A program made the position numbers and the translations under genes. From the NCBI GenBank assembly GCA_905372445.1, contig CAJPPF010000110.1:1-7370 (forward strand): a DNA stretch of 7,370 nt, read 5' to 3'. This document shows, piece after piece, positions 1 through 6,178 of the stretch (positions are counted from its first letter, which is position 1; each line of letters opens with the position of its first letter). The notes beneath the pieces are model-generated. The model made no database searches. It saw only the letters and a program-made list of their open reading frames with translations, and was not told the origin of the DNA. This DNA comes from an uncultured Prevotella sp. (GTDB lineage: Bacteria; Bacteroidota; Bacteroidia; Bacteroidales; Bacteroidaceae).

Positions 1-141
1 GTGCCTTACAATTATATTAGAGAGAGAATATCTGAATTAAACAAATAAGATTTGTTTTTAACTGTCTAAACAATGCCATAACTATCTTTTATTGGCTTCA
101 GTCAAAAGAAATTTTATTACTTTTATTATATATTTATAAAA

Positions 142-2544
142 ATGTTTCATTTAATGCGAAAAATTATGAAAACTGTACAAAGTTTTTCTCTGTCAATACT
201 GGCAGTAGTATTGATGAGTTTTCTCATGTATTCCTGTACGGACGTGGACATCACTATGCCCAAAGGTCCGAAAGGTGACAAGGGAGACACAGGTCTATCG
301 TCCTATGAGTTCTGGAAAGAAAAGGTGGAGGACGGTACAATTGAATGGCCAAAGAATGAAACCTCTGAAACCGACTATTTCAAATTCTTGAAAGGAAAAG
401 ACGGTAAAAACGGCAAAGACGGTAAAGATGGTAAAGATGGTAAAGACGGAAAGAGTGCCTATGAACTATGGAAAGAGTATATTTCCAGTGGAACAGTGCC
501 CGATCCTCACAATCCGGGCAGTGTATGGGATCCTTCCAATAATACACTACAACAATTTTGGTATTACCTCACAGGTGCTACCGGTGAAAACGGACAGACA
601 CCTCACGTCGGCGATAATGGTAACTGGTGGATTGGTACAACCGACACCGGAGTGCCTGCGCGTGGTAAAGACGGCAAAGACGGCAAAGACGGTAAGGATG
701 GCAAGGATGGCAAAAACGGCAAGGATGGCAAAAACGGTAAGGATGCCGTACCTCCTGTAGTGACTATCGGCGATAACGGCAATTGGTATATCGACGGCGT
801 GGATACCGGCAAATCTTCAAAAGGTAAAGACGGTAAAGATGGTAAGAACGGTAAAGATGGTAAGAACGGTAAGGACGGTAAAACTCCTAACGTGACTATC
901 GGTGATAACGGCAACTGGTATATCGACGGCAGCGACACCGGCAAACCGGCTGTGGGTAAAGACGGCAAGACGCCAGAAGTAGCCATCGGCGAAAACGGCA
1001 ACTGGTTCATCAACGGCAATGACACCGGCAAACCGGCTTATGGAAAAGACGGTAAAAACGGTAAAGATGGTAAAAACGGTAAAGATGGTAAAAACGGTAA
1101 AGATGGTAAAGACGGTAAATCAGGCAAGAGCGCATATGAACTGTGGAAAGAAGAAGTAGCTACCGGTACATTGCCAGATCCTCATCACCCCGGACACTAT
1201 TGGAATCCTTCAAATAACTCATTGTCTCACTTCTGGCAATTCTTGCGTGGACCTAAAGGCTCTGACGGTATAGACGGAAAAGACGGCGAGCCTGGTGTTA
1301 CCGTACTCGTAGGAGCATACAATGTGCTGCCTGTATTCTATAATGGTAAACTACGTGAGTATGTAAATCCTGCTGATGGAAGCGTAAAATTCAGAGTATA
1401 CAAGCCTTCAGGAGATGTAGTAGGTGTTGGAGTGAAAGTGAAAGCGCTGCCAGGTTGCGTAGACAGAAATCGTGAGTATACAACAGATGCAAAGGGTGAA
1501 TTCACTGTTCCTCGCGATCAACTGCCAGAGAAGCGCCCTCTGCCAGAGCGTACAGGTAGAACAACGGTAATTGATGGTGGAACAACTTATGAGTCTGTTC
1601 CTAATACAATGACACCTAACAGAGTTCATACTCGCATAGTGATGAAAGCTGCCTCATTGTATGGCAATGGAGGACTTTCTGTGCATTATTCAGCAAATTG
1701 GACAAATATTGTATTTGAGAGAGAACGTGAGGTTGACGGAACATGGGAAAGCTATCCATTAGAGTTGACAACAACCACAGTGAAAGTAGCAAAAATTAAA
1801 AACCATACACAGCCGTTAATCGATACGAATCTCACATACGACACGCATTGGCAGAGAAGCAATTTTATCTTCTCCGACAGTGTCAGAGTAATACGCGCAA
1901 CTGTATTCACGGAATATGAAAATCTCTATGGATCAGAAGACGATAAAAAATACAAATGGGACAATAATGATAAATATTTCACAGTAGTGGGAGATAAGAA
2001 TTTCTACGGAGAGAAACCTGTAATGCCTGCCGCTGTACTCGTGCCCGAGATAAACGGCTGTCCTCCATTGAAGGATGTGAAAATGTATATTGAACATGGT
2101 ACTACCAATCTATGGGGAACAATCGATACCGATAAATTTACGTATTATTTTGACAGTAAGTACCCCAAGCCTGCCGCTTCTAATCCGACAGTATGGAAGC
2201 CTACTAAGCGTCAAGCATCAGAATTGCCTGCAGACTTCCCTTTAAGAGTGCAAGTAACTACATATCATACAGGAAGCCAGATAAATACTTATCAAAAACG
2301 GACTAAAGCAAATAGTGACTTCCTGCTTGTAGGAGCTTATCCTCAAGCAAATGGCTCGAGCCATGTATTTACTTATCCGGAGCGTAATTCTGGTACCTAT
2401 CGTGCGATGAGACATTACAGATATATTGTCAAGGGTGAAGGTGCCAGCACTAAGACTTATTGGCTCAGAGAACCGTACTTCAAATCAGATGCATATGATA
2501 TAAAGGTTATAGAAAAAAAGGCTCCTGAAAATTGGGGAAAGTAA
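142..2544 (+). CDS. Collagen-like repeat surface lipoprotein
   Basis: Predicted lipoprotein of 800 residues. A hydrophobic signal segment (about residues 12-30) ends in the lipobox-like LMYSC, so Cys32 should be lipidated; the following TDVD is acidic, as is common in exported Bacteroidota lipoproteins. Then come three YELWKE modules (54-85, 105-145, 330-370), four NGNW modules (153-174, 204-227, 248-271, 277-300) and collagen Gly-X-Y runs, mostly GKD and GKN (about 40-51, 85-104, 175-201, 228-247, 301-329, 370-386). Residues about 387-465 look like a beta-sandwich of the carboxypeptidase-regulatory type (YTTDAKGEFTVP). I do not recognise 466-800. In-frame ATGs at 142, 154 and 166 are all possible; the later two give a more usual signal peptide, and no Shine-Dalgarno decides. 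Function is inferred: an extended, possibly trimeric surface stalk or adhesin. No catalytic motif is visible. The ompA-like gene follows on the same strand. Confidence 0.88.
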   Translation: MFHLMRKIMKTVQSFSLSILAVVLMSFLMYSCTDVDITMPKGPKGDKGDTGLSSYEFWKEKVEDGTIEWPKNETSETDYFKFLKGKDGKNGKDGKDGKDGKDGKSAYELWKEYISSGTVPDPHNPGSVWDPSNNTLQQFWYYLTGATGENGQTPHVGDNGNWWIGTTDTGVPARGKDGKDGKDGKDGKDGKNGKDGKNGKDAVPPVVTIGDNGNWYIDGVDTGKSSKGKDGKDGKNGKDGKNGKDGKTPNVTIGDNGNWYIDGSDTGKPAVGKDGKTPEVAIGENGNWFINGNDTGKPAYGKDGKNGKDGKNGKDGKNGKDGKDGKSGKSAYELWKEEVATGTLPDPHHPGHYWNPSNNSLSHFWQFLRGPKGSDGIDGKDGEPGVTVLVGAYNVLPVFYNGKLREYVNPADGSVKFRVYKPSGDVVGVGVKVKALPGCVDRNREYTTDAKGEFTVPRDQLPEKRPLPERTGRTTVIDGGTTYESVPNTMTPNRVHTRIVMKAASLYGNGGLSVHYSANWTNIVFEREREVDGTWESYPLELTTTTVKVAKIKNHTQPLIDTNLTYDTHWQRSNFIFSDSVRVIRATVFTEYENLYGSEDDKKYKWDNNDKYFTVVGDKNFYGEKPVMPAAVLVPEINGCPPLKDVKMYIEHGTTNLWGTIDTDKFTYYFDSKYPKPAASNPTVWKPTKRQASELPADFPLRVQVTTYHTGSQINTYQKRTKANSDFLLVGAYPQANGSSHVFTYPERNSGTYRAMRHYRYIVKGEGASTKTYWLREPYFKSDAYDIKVIEKKAPENWGK
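391..453 (+). repeat. Collagen-triplet coding array 1
   Basis: A tandem run of 9-base Gly-Lys-Asp/Asn codon triplets. It encodes G-K-D, G-K-N and then four further G-K-D units, and lies between the first and second YELWKE modules. Synonymous changes (AAA constant, GAC/GAT and GGT/GGC/GGA varying) mean it is not perfectly repeated at the DNA level. Confidence 0.85.
664..744 (+). repeat. Collagen-triplet coding array 2
   Basis: Nine consecutive 9-base units (residues 175-201) encode G-K-D five times, then alternating G-K-N and G-K-D. The array sits between NGNW modules one and two. Any gain or loss of whole units would keep the reading frame. Confidence 0.85.
823..882 (+). repeat. Collagen-triplet coding array 3
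   Basis: A short run (residues 228-247) of G-K-D and G-K-N units between NGNW modules two and three. Near-identical 18-base Lys-Asn/Lys-Asp pairs are visible. Confidence 0.8.
1042..1128 (+). repeat. Collagen-triplet coding array 4, with perfect 18-base repeats
   Basis: The longest Gly-X-Y stretch of the protein (residues 301-329). It contains three identical tandem copies of GGTAAAAACGGTAAAGAT at 1051-1068, 1069-1086 and 1087-1104, encoding alternating G-K-N and G-K-D. A partly matching GGTAAAGAC unit follows. It ends directly at the third YELWKE module. Perfect DNA identity here, against synonymous drift elsewhere, points to recent duplication or homogenisation. Confidence 0.88.
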
Positions 2545-2557
2545 CAAAGAAACGTTG

Positions 2558-2604
2558 AAGAAGAGAGAACTGCCTGTCGGAACGCTTCCGACAGGGCTCC
2601 TTCT
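2558..2604 (+). terminator. Hairpin between the lipoprotein and ompA-like genes
   Basis: A perfect 10-base stem, CCTGTCGGAA (2573-2582) with TTCCGACAGG (2586-2595), closes a CGC loop. An imperfect outer stem extends it (AAGAAG at 2558-2563 with CTTCTT at 2599-2604). It begins about a dozen bases after the lipoprotein stop codon. Only TTCTTAAAA follows, with no proper T tract, so it may terminate partially, stabilise the upstream mRNA end, or mark RNA processing between two cotranscribed genes. Confidence 0.6.
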
Positions 2605-2646
2605 TAAAACGAAAAAGAATAGAGAAATAACAAATAAACGAAAGCA

Positions 2647-3855
2647 ATGAAATTACATCATTTAATCATAGCATTCCTTGCAACTCTGCCTACGTTGTCT
2701 TCGGTTGCACAAGACAGCAACGACAAGGAAATGAAGGAAATGATTCCTACCCAGCAGCGCAAGCCTAAGCATGCCTGGGAGATAGGTGTCGGCGGAACAA
2801 TGCTCAATTGGGACCGCACATCGGTGACAGGCTTTAAAAGCACTGCTAACCAATACCAATATCGCCTTAAAGTGAGGCATTTGATGGGAGGTGTAAATCT
2901 CTATGTTGCTCATGAACTGAGCCGTTGGTTCTACCTCGACTTTCAAGGCACAGCAGGCTTTGCCGGCAAGGAAGAAGGTACTGTCAACAATAACCAGAAT
3001 AACTATACGCTCATGGGAGGCCTCGGTGTGCAATTCCGCCTGAGCCCGCTTTTTAAGTCGCAATACGTAGAGCCTTATCTGCGTGTGGGCGCCAATGTGC
3101 TACACCAAAACTTCCTGACCACAGGCGCCGGAGTGTTTAATAACGACCCTACGGGAGAGGCAGGTTGGATAACGGACGATGTGTGGAACGAGCGAGGATA
3201 TAAGTACGACAAGAAGACAACTTTCCCGGTGTCGCTGGGCGTCGGTGTGAATGCATGGCTCAGCAATTCGCTGGGATTGGGCTTACAGGGCGAGTACTTG
3301 ACTCCATTTAATAAAAACCAGCCGCATTTTGCACAAATGACTGTGCGGGTGATGTGGCGCATCGGCGGACACGACAAACGTCCGGCTCCTGTTGTACGCT
3401 ACATCGAAAGAGAAGTGGAGAAGCCTGTTGAACGCATTGTCGAGAAAGTTGTCGAGAAAGAGGTGCTTGTTCCGGCTGAGGTACAGTTGTGTGAGATGTT
3501 CAATAATGTCAACTTTGAATTCGATAAGGATGTGCTGACACGCGAGTCAGTTGATATATTGGAGCAAGCTGCACAAATATTGAAGAATCACACCGATGCA
3601 CGTTTCCTCATTACAGGATACACCGATGCACGCGGAAGCGATGCTTATAACTTAGATTTGTCTCGTCGTCGTGCTAAAGTGGTTGTAAATGAGCTTGTGA
3701 AGAATGGCGTACCTGCAGAAATGTTGAAGTGGAGCGGTGTGGGTAAACGCATTGCTCATATGCCTGCAAGCGAAACGAACGAAGCACGAATGGGCGATCG
3801 TAAGACAACTATCGAGCGAGTACTCAAAATGGAGTATTGGTATAAATTGCCATAA
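2647..3855 (+). CDS. OmpA-family outer-membrane protein (beta-barrel plus peptidoglycan-binding domain)
   Basis: A 402-residue exported protein. The signal peptide runs to about Ala21 (SSVA before QDSN). Residues about 42-240 are rich in alternating hydrophobic and aromatic strands (WEIGVGGTML, GGVNLYVAHE, VEPYLRVGAN, MTVRVMWRIG), fitting an outer-membrane barrel. A charged linker (about 251-277) repeats Val-Glu-Lys/Arg units. Residues about 285-395 form an OmpA C-terminal domain: VNFEFDKDVL, then GYTDARGSDAYN and LSRRRAKVV. Asp327 and Arg342 match in identity and spacing the Asp/Arg pair that binds diaminopimelate in the well-studied Acinetobacter OmpA. The last motif, GDRKTTIERV, departs from the usual NRRVE-like ending. 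The leader is A-rich (ACGAAAGCA before ATG) without a Shine-Dalgarno, and I found no obvious promoter in the gap, so cotranscription with the lipoprotein gene is likely. Confidence 0.93.
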   Translation: MKLHHLIIAFLATLPTLSSVAQDSNDKEMKEMIPTQQRKPKHAWEIGVGGTMLNWDRTSVTGFKSTANQYQYRLKVRHLMGGVNLYVAHELSRWFYLDFQGTAGFAGKEEGTVNNNQNNYTLMGGLGVQFRLSPLFKSQYVEPYLRVGANVLHQNFLTTGAGVFNNDPTGEAGWITDDVWNERGYKYDKKTTFPVSLGVGVNAWLSNSLGLGLQGEYLTPFNKNQPHFAQMTVRVMWRIGGHDKRPAPVVRYIEREVEKPVERIVEKVVEKEVLVPAEVQLCEMFNNVNFEFDKDVLTRESVDILEQAAQILKNHTDARFLITGYTDARGSDAYNLDLSRRRAKVVVNELVKNGVPAEMLKWSGVGKRIAHMPASETNEARMGDRKTTIERVLKMEYWYKLP

Positions 3856-3904
3856 TTATCCGGACTTATTTTAGACAGTATTCGTTTTTAGAATATAATT
3901 AATT

Positions 3905-3951
3905 GGAGGATGTGTCACATTAAGTTTGATGGACACATCCTCCTGTTTTTT
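3905..3951 (+). terminator. Intrinsic terminator after the ompA-like gene
   Basis: A perfect 12-base stem, GGAGGATGTGTC (3905-3916) with GACACATCCTCC (3932-3943), is followed at once by TGTTTTTT. Three more pairs (CAT 3918-3920 with ATG 3929-3931) extend it past a single bulged A. It lies about 50 bases after the stop codon. This is a textbook rho-independent terminator for the plus-strand unit. It lacks a good T tract on the other strand. Confidence 0.9.
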
Positions 3952-3956
3952 GTTTC

Positions 3957-4234
3957 AAATAGAGAGCGTTACTAAAACCAATCCTTTTAGTTTTGTGTCT
4001 TCCACGAGCCTGTGTCGGGTCGGCATTTTCCGGCAGGCGTAGGGGCGTGATTTATCACGTTCCGCCCAGGGTGCAGGGTCCGTTTCGTAGCGTTAGAGGG
4101 ATTATGTTTTTTCACGGATAGAGGCGGAACGTGATAAATCACGCCCCTACGCCGTCCGGCACATGCCGACCCTTTCTCGGTTCGTGGAAGACACAAAAAT
4201 TAAAAGGAATGTTTTTTAGTAACGCTTACTATTT
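3957..4234. repeat. Long imperfect inverted repeat (REP-pair or MITE-like element)
   Basis: The two halves are reverse complements over about 110 bases each (3957-4066 and 4123-4234), around a 56-base unpaired centre. Perfect blocks include 4036-4066 with 4123-4153 (31 bases), TTTTGTGTCTTCCACGA (3991-4007) with 4182-4198, GGGTCGGCAT (4017-4026) with 4163-4172, and termini AGCGTTACTAAAA (3965-3977) with 4214-4226. AAATAG at 3957-3962 pairs with CTATTT at 4229-4234. Each arm also holds a smaller palindrome, CGTGATTTATCACG, next to a GTAGGGG/CCCCTAC edge, as in dispersed REP-like sequences. No transposase and no clear target duplication is visible. It lies between convergent genes; transcripts of either strand could fold into one long hairpin. 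Confidence 0.85.
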
Positions 4235-4420
4235 CTGGCAAAAAAGTAAGCTCCTATTGGCTATATGTGCCTTTACTGCCGATAAATAAAGCCTTGCAGA
4301 ACTTTCAATCAGGTTTTACCGGACACCAATAAAGAATAATATTGTTCTATTGACCTTTTTGTAACTGAGCCGACATTGATGCCTGACGGTCGGGCGTGCT
4401 GTCGTGAATGGTCAGCAGGT
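4235..4420. other. Gene-free remainder of the convergent intergenic region
   Basis: No coding sequence or RNA gene is visible here. Two weak hairpins occur: an AT-rich one around 4327-4352 (CAAT with ATTG and AGAA with TTCT, followed on the plus strand by ACCTTTTT), and a short one at 4381-4395 (GCCTGA with TCGGGC, one G-T pair). Neither is a convincing terminator for the minus-strand pncB unit. Confidence 0.5.
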
Positions 4421-5620
4421 CTACTCTCCGTCGATGAGACTGAGAATGTAGCGGCACTTTTTCGGATTGCCGAGTATCTTACCTTTGTCGCATGACAGTT
4501 TTATGCAGTTGTGCCACTCGCGTGCTTCGGTGATGCGGCATTTGGTGAGTTTTATTACTATGTTCGACGGGCGCACGTCGTCTATATCACACATCAGGTT
4601 TGTGCCGACACCGTAGGAGTCCTGTACACGACCATTGCAGTAGCGGTGAATCTCTATACAGCGGTCGATGTCGAGCCCGTTGGAATAGACCACCTGCTTT
4701 GTCGTTGGGTCGATGCCGAGCGAGATGTATTTCTCGATAATCTTCTCCGTCTGTTCTTCCTCTACACCGCTGTCAACGCGCAGACCGCTATACATCATTG
4801 CCATGCGCTTGGATAGGTTCTTGAAGAAGAGCTCGTCGCCGAAACAGTCATAAAGATAGATGCCGTTGTTGCCGTCGTAGACATCAGAGAATTTCTTCAT
4901 CACGGAGTAGTTGCACTCGAATACTCCGCTTACATTCTCCTCGAACGAAATTATCTGATGCGACAGCGTGCCAAGCGGTTTCAGGTCGAGGAGCATGGCA
5001 AGATATACGTTGCTTGTGCCGGTGAATATGCCTTCCCACCGTTTGGAGCGGTAGACTTCTGCCATTGTCTCGAGCACCATCTTCTGATGTTCGTAGGAGA
5101 AGCGACGGCGCGTGCCCATATCGCCGAGCACAAGACCGCTTGAGAAAATCTTTTCCGACTTCTCAACGACTTTCTGCCGTTCTGTCTCGATGTCGTATTT
5201 TTCATCATCGCCATTAAGGATATGTATTATTTCCGAGATACATGAGAGCAGCGGCATCTCCCACATAATGGTTGAGAACCACTTGCCGACGATTCTTATG
5301 CTGAGATGTCCCTCCTCGTCCTGGCTGATTTCCACCTCGCCGGGATTGAAGCGATAGCCACGGAGGAAAATGAAATACCATACCGGCAACCACACGCAGC
5401 GCGTTGTCATAAACTCTATTTCCTCGTCGGTGATGATAACATTACGCATATAGTCGACCTGCTGCTGAAGGAGTTTGTCGAAACCTTCAGGATATACAGT
5501 GTTGTTGCGGTCGATGAATGTGTATTCGACCTCTGCACGCGGATACTGCTGCATGATGTAATACTGACAGGAGAAAGTATATAGGTCGTTGTCAGTGAAG
5601 TGGTTAATGATTTGTTTCAT
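4421..5620 (-). CDS. pncB: Nicotinate phosphoribosyltransferase
   Basis: Joins nicotinate and PRPP, with ATP hydrolysis, to give nicotinate mononucleotide in the cytoplasm, the committed step of Preiss-Handler NAD salvage. At 399 residues it matches the usual bacterial PncB length of about 400. Recognisable blocks in order: the N-terminal TDNDLYTFSCQYYIMQQYP; MPLLSCISE (122-130); GTRRRFS (169-175); GTSNVYLA (201-208) followed by GTLSHQ, in which His221 corresponds to the autophosphorylated histidine; RVDSG (281-285); YSNGLDIDR (312-320); and GVGTNLMCD (337-345), which belongs to the phosphoribosyl-binding part. The start is firm because the N terminus aligns with the family and its ATG overlaps the stop of pncA as ATGA, implying translational coupling. 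No missing catalytic residue was noticed. Confidence 0.96.
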   Translation of the reverse strand: MKQIINHFTDNDLYTFSCQYYIMQQYPRAEVEYTFIDRNNTVYPEGFDKLLQQQVDYMRNVIITDEEIEFMTTRCVWLPVWYFIFLRGYRFNPGEVEISQDEEGHLSIRIVGKWFSTIMWEMPLLSCISEIIHILNGDDEKYDIETERQKVVEKSEKIFSSGLVLGDMGTRRRFSYEHQKMVLETMAEVYRSKRWEGIFTGTSNVYLAMLLDLKPLGTLSHQIISFEENVSGVFECNYSVMKKFSDVYDGNNGIYLYDCFGDELFFKNLSKRMAMMYSGLRVDSGVEEEQTEKIIEKYISLGIDPTTKQVVYSNGLDIDRCIEIHRYCNGRVQDSYGVGTNLMCDIDDVRPSNIVIKLTKCRITEAREWHNCIKLSCDKGKILGNPKKCRYILSLIDGE

Positions 5621-6138
5621 CTGTTTGAATTTATTGTTATCTGGCAGCTGCGCATGGTTTCGAGCGCTGCGTCATGTTTCGCAGGCGTAACTCCTGCACA
5701 GCAGGTAGCATCGACCGCTATTGGCACTTCAGGCATGTTCGCCTTCAGCAGTAGGGCGTTGCTGACGACGCAGATATCGGTACACAGACCGATGAGTTCA
5801 ATCTCTTCTACTTCTTCGCCGCGTAGCATTTCTGCAAGCATGGTGCTGCCGAAGGTCGGTTTATTGATGATTGTGGCTGACTTCTCTTCCAATGCAGCAG
5901 CGACAGCAGGGGCAATCGCCCAGCCTTCTGTACCTTCAATGCAATGGTCAACGGGTAGGAAACGACCTTCCTGTGTATCAAGATAGTTCTTCGGGTGGGT
6001 GTCGCGTGTGGCGATTATGATGCCGTCCCAGTGTCTTATCTTGTCTACTACTGCAGGAACGATGCCTGCAGCCTCTTTAGTGCCAAGGCTGCCGTCTATG
6101 AAGTCGTTCTGCATATCTACAACAACAAGTACTTTCAT
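5617..6138 (-). CDS. pncA: Nicotinamidase-type cysteine hydrolase (isochorismatase fold)
   Basis: Likely deamidates nicotinamide to nicotinate, feeding the overlapping pncB. The 173 residues show the isochorismatase-like cysteine hydrolase fold. The expected catalytic triad is Asp8 (VVDMQNDF), Lys93 (INKPTFGS) and Cys123 (GLCTDICV). Asp46, His48 (TRDTHP) and His65 (LPVDHC) fit metal-site positions of nicotinamidases. The segment HPKNYLDTQEGRFLPVDHC followed by EGTEGW is typical of a bacterial subgroup often named only 'cysteine hydrolase', so sequence alone leaves substrate choice slightly open; the pncB neighbour makes nicotinamide the best guess. The start at 6138 puts the DMQNDF strand right at the N terminus as in the family. 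A gap of 40 bases separates it from the upstream DUF4886 gene, so all three may share a transcript. Confidence 0.9.
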   Translation of the reverse strand: MKVLVVVDMQNDFIDGSLGTKEAAGIVPAVVDKIRHWDGIIIATRDTHPKNYLDTQEGRFLPVDHCIEGTEGWAIAPAVAAALEEKSATIINKPTFGSTMLAEMLRGEEVEEIELIGLCTDICVVSNALLLKANMPEVPIAVDATCCAGVTPAKHDAALETMRSCQITINSNR

Positions 6139-6178
6139 GAGTGTTAATTTACTGATATAAGTCGGTCTGTTCTCTTGA

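Larger units (their letters stand above)
598..1041 (+). repeat. Four NGNW protein modules
   Basis: Four copies of a module of 22-24 residues are encoded at 598-663, 751-822, 883-954 and 970-1041. The consensus is roughly T-P-x-V-x-I-G-(D/E)-N-G-N-W-(Y/F)-I-(D/N)-G-x-D-T-G-K-P-A. The first copy is the most diverged, with WWIGTTDTG. The copies are separated by Gly-Lys-Asp/Asn runs of varying length, only five residues between copies three and four. Similar short beta-hairpin-like repeats are familiar from other bacterial collagen-like surface proteins; no ligand can be assigned. Confidence 0.8.
301..1251 (+). repeat. Three YELWKE protein modules within the collagen-like gene
   Basis: Related segments are encoded at 301-396, 454-576 and 1129-1251. 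Each begins with Tyr-Glu-(Phe/Leu)-Trp-Lys-Glu, passes through an acidic or proline-rich middle (GTVPDPHNPG and GTLPDPHHPG in copies two and three) and ends with an aromatic (F/Y)xxL(K/T/R)G that leads straight into a Gly-X-Y run. Copies two and three are about 40 residues long and nearly parallel throughout. Copy one is shorter and more diverged. Their fixed place ahead of collagen triplets suggests helix-capping or registration units, which is inference. Confidence 0.75.

Noticed and set aside
112..125. Possible Bacteroidota -7 promoter box (TACTTTTA at 118-125, with TTG at 92-94) ahead of the lipoprotein gene
   Set aside because: The last base departs from the TAnnTTTG consensus, the spacing is long, and the region is so AT-rich that such matches are expected by chance.
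428..760. Plus-strand open frame of 110 codons inside the collagen-like gene
   Set aside because: It is a shifted frame of the repeat arrays, with no start context or recognisable domain; the main frame is clearly the coding one.
603..1031. Minus-strand open frame of 142 codons with Leu-Pro-Ser-Leu-Pro repeats
   Set aside because: It is the exact antisense of the Gly-Lys-Asp/Asn arrays; the repeat simply lacks stop codons on that strand, and the encoded repeat is a by-product.
3987..4196. Minus-strand open frame of 69 codons in the intergenic region
   Set aside because: It lies wholly inside the long inverted repeat, so its sequence is explained by the palindrome, and the peptide resembles no protein.
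3957..4234. Inverted repeat as an insertion sequence with a transposase
   Set aside because: The 278 bases cannot encode a transposase and no direct target duplication was found beside the ends; only a non-autonomous element is possible.
4511..5584. Several plus-strand open frames opposite pncB
   Set aside because: They are antisense to a well-conserved enzyme gene whose family motifs are intact, and carry no recognisable domains.
5600..5986. Plus-strand open frame of 128 codons opposite pncA
   Set aside because: It is antisense to a gene with an intact catalytic triad; its Ser/Ala-rich composition is typical of a shadow frame.
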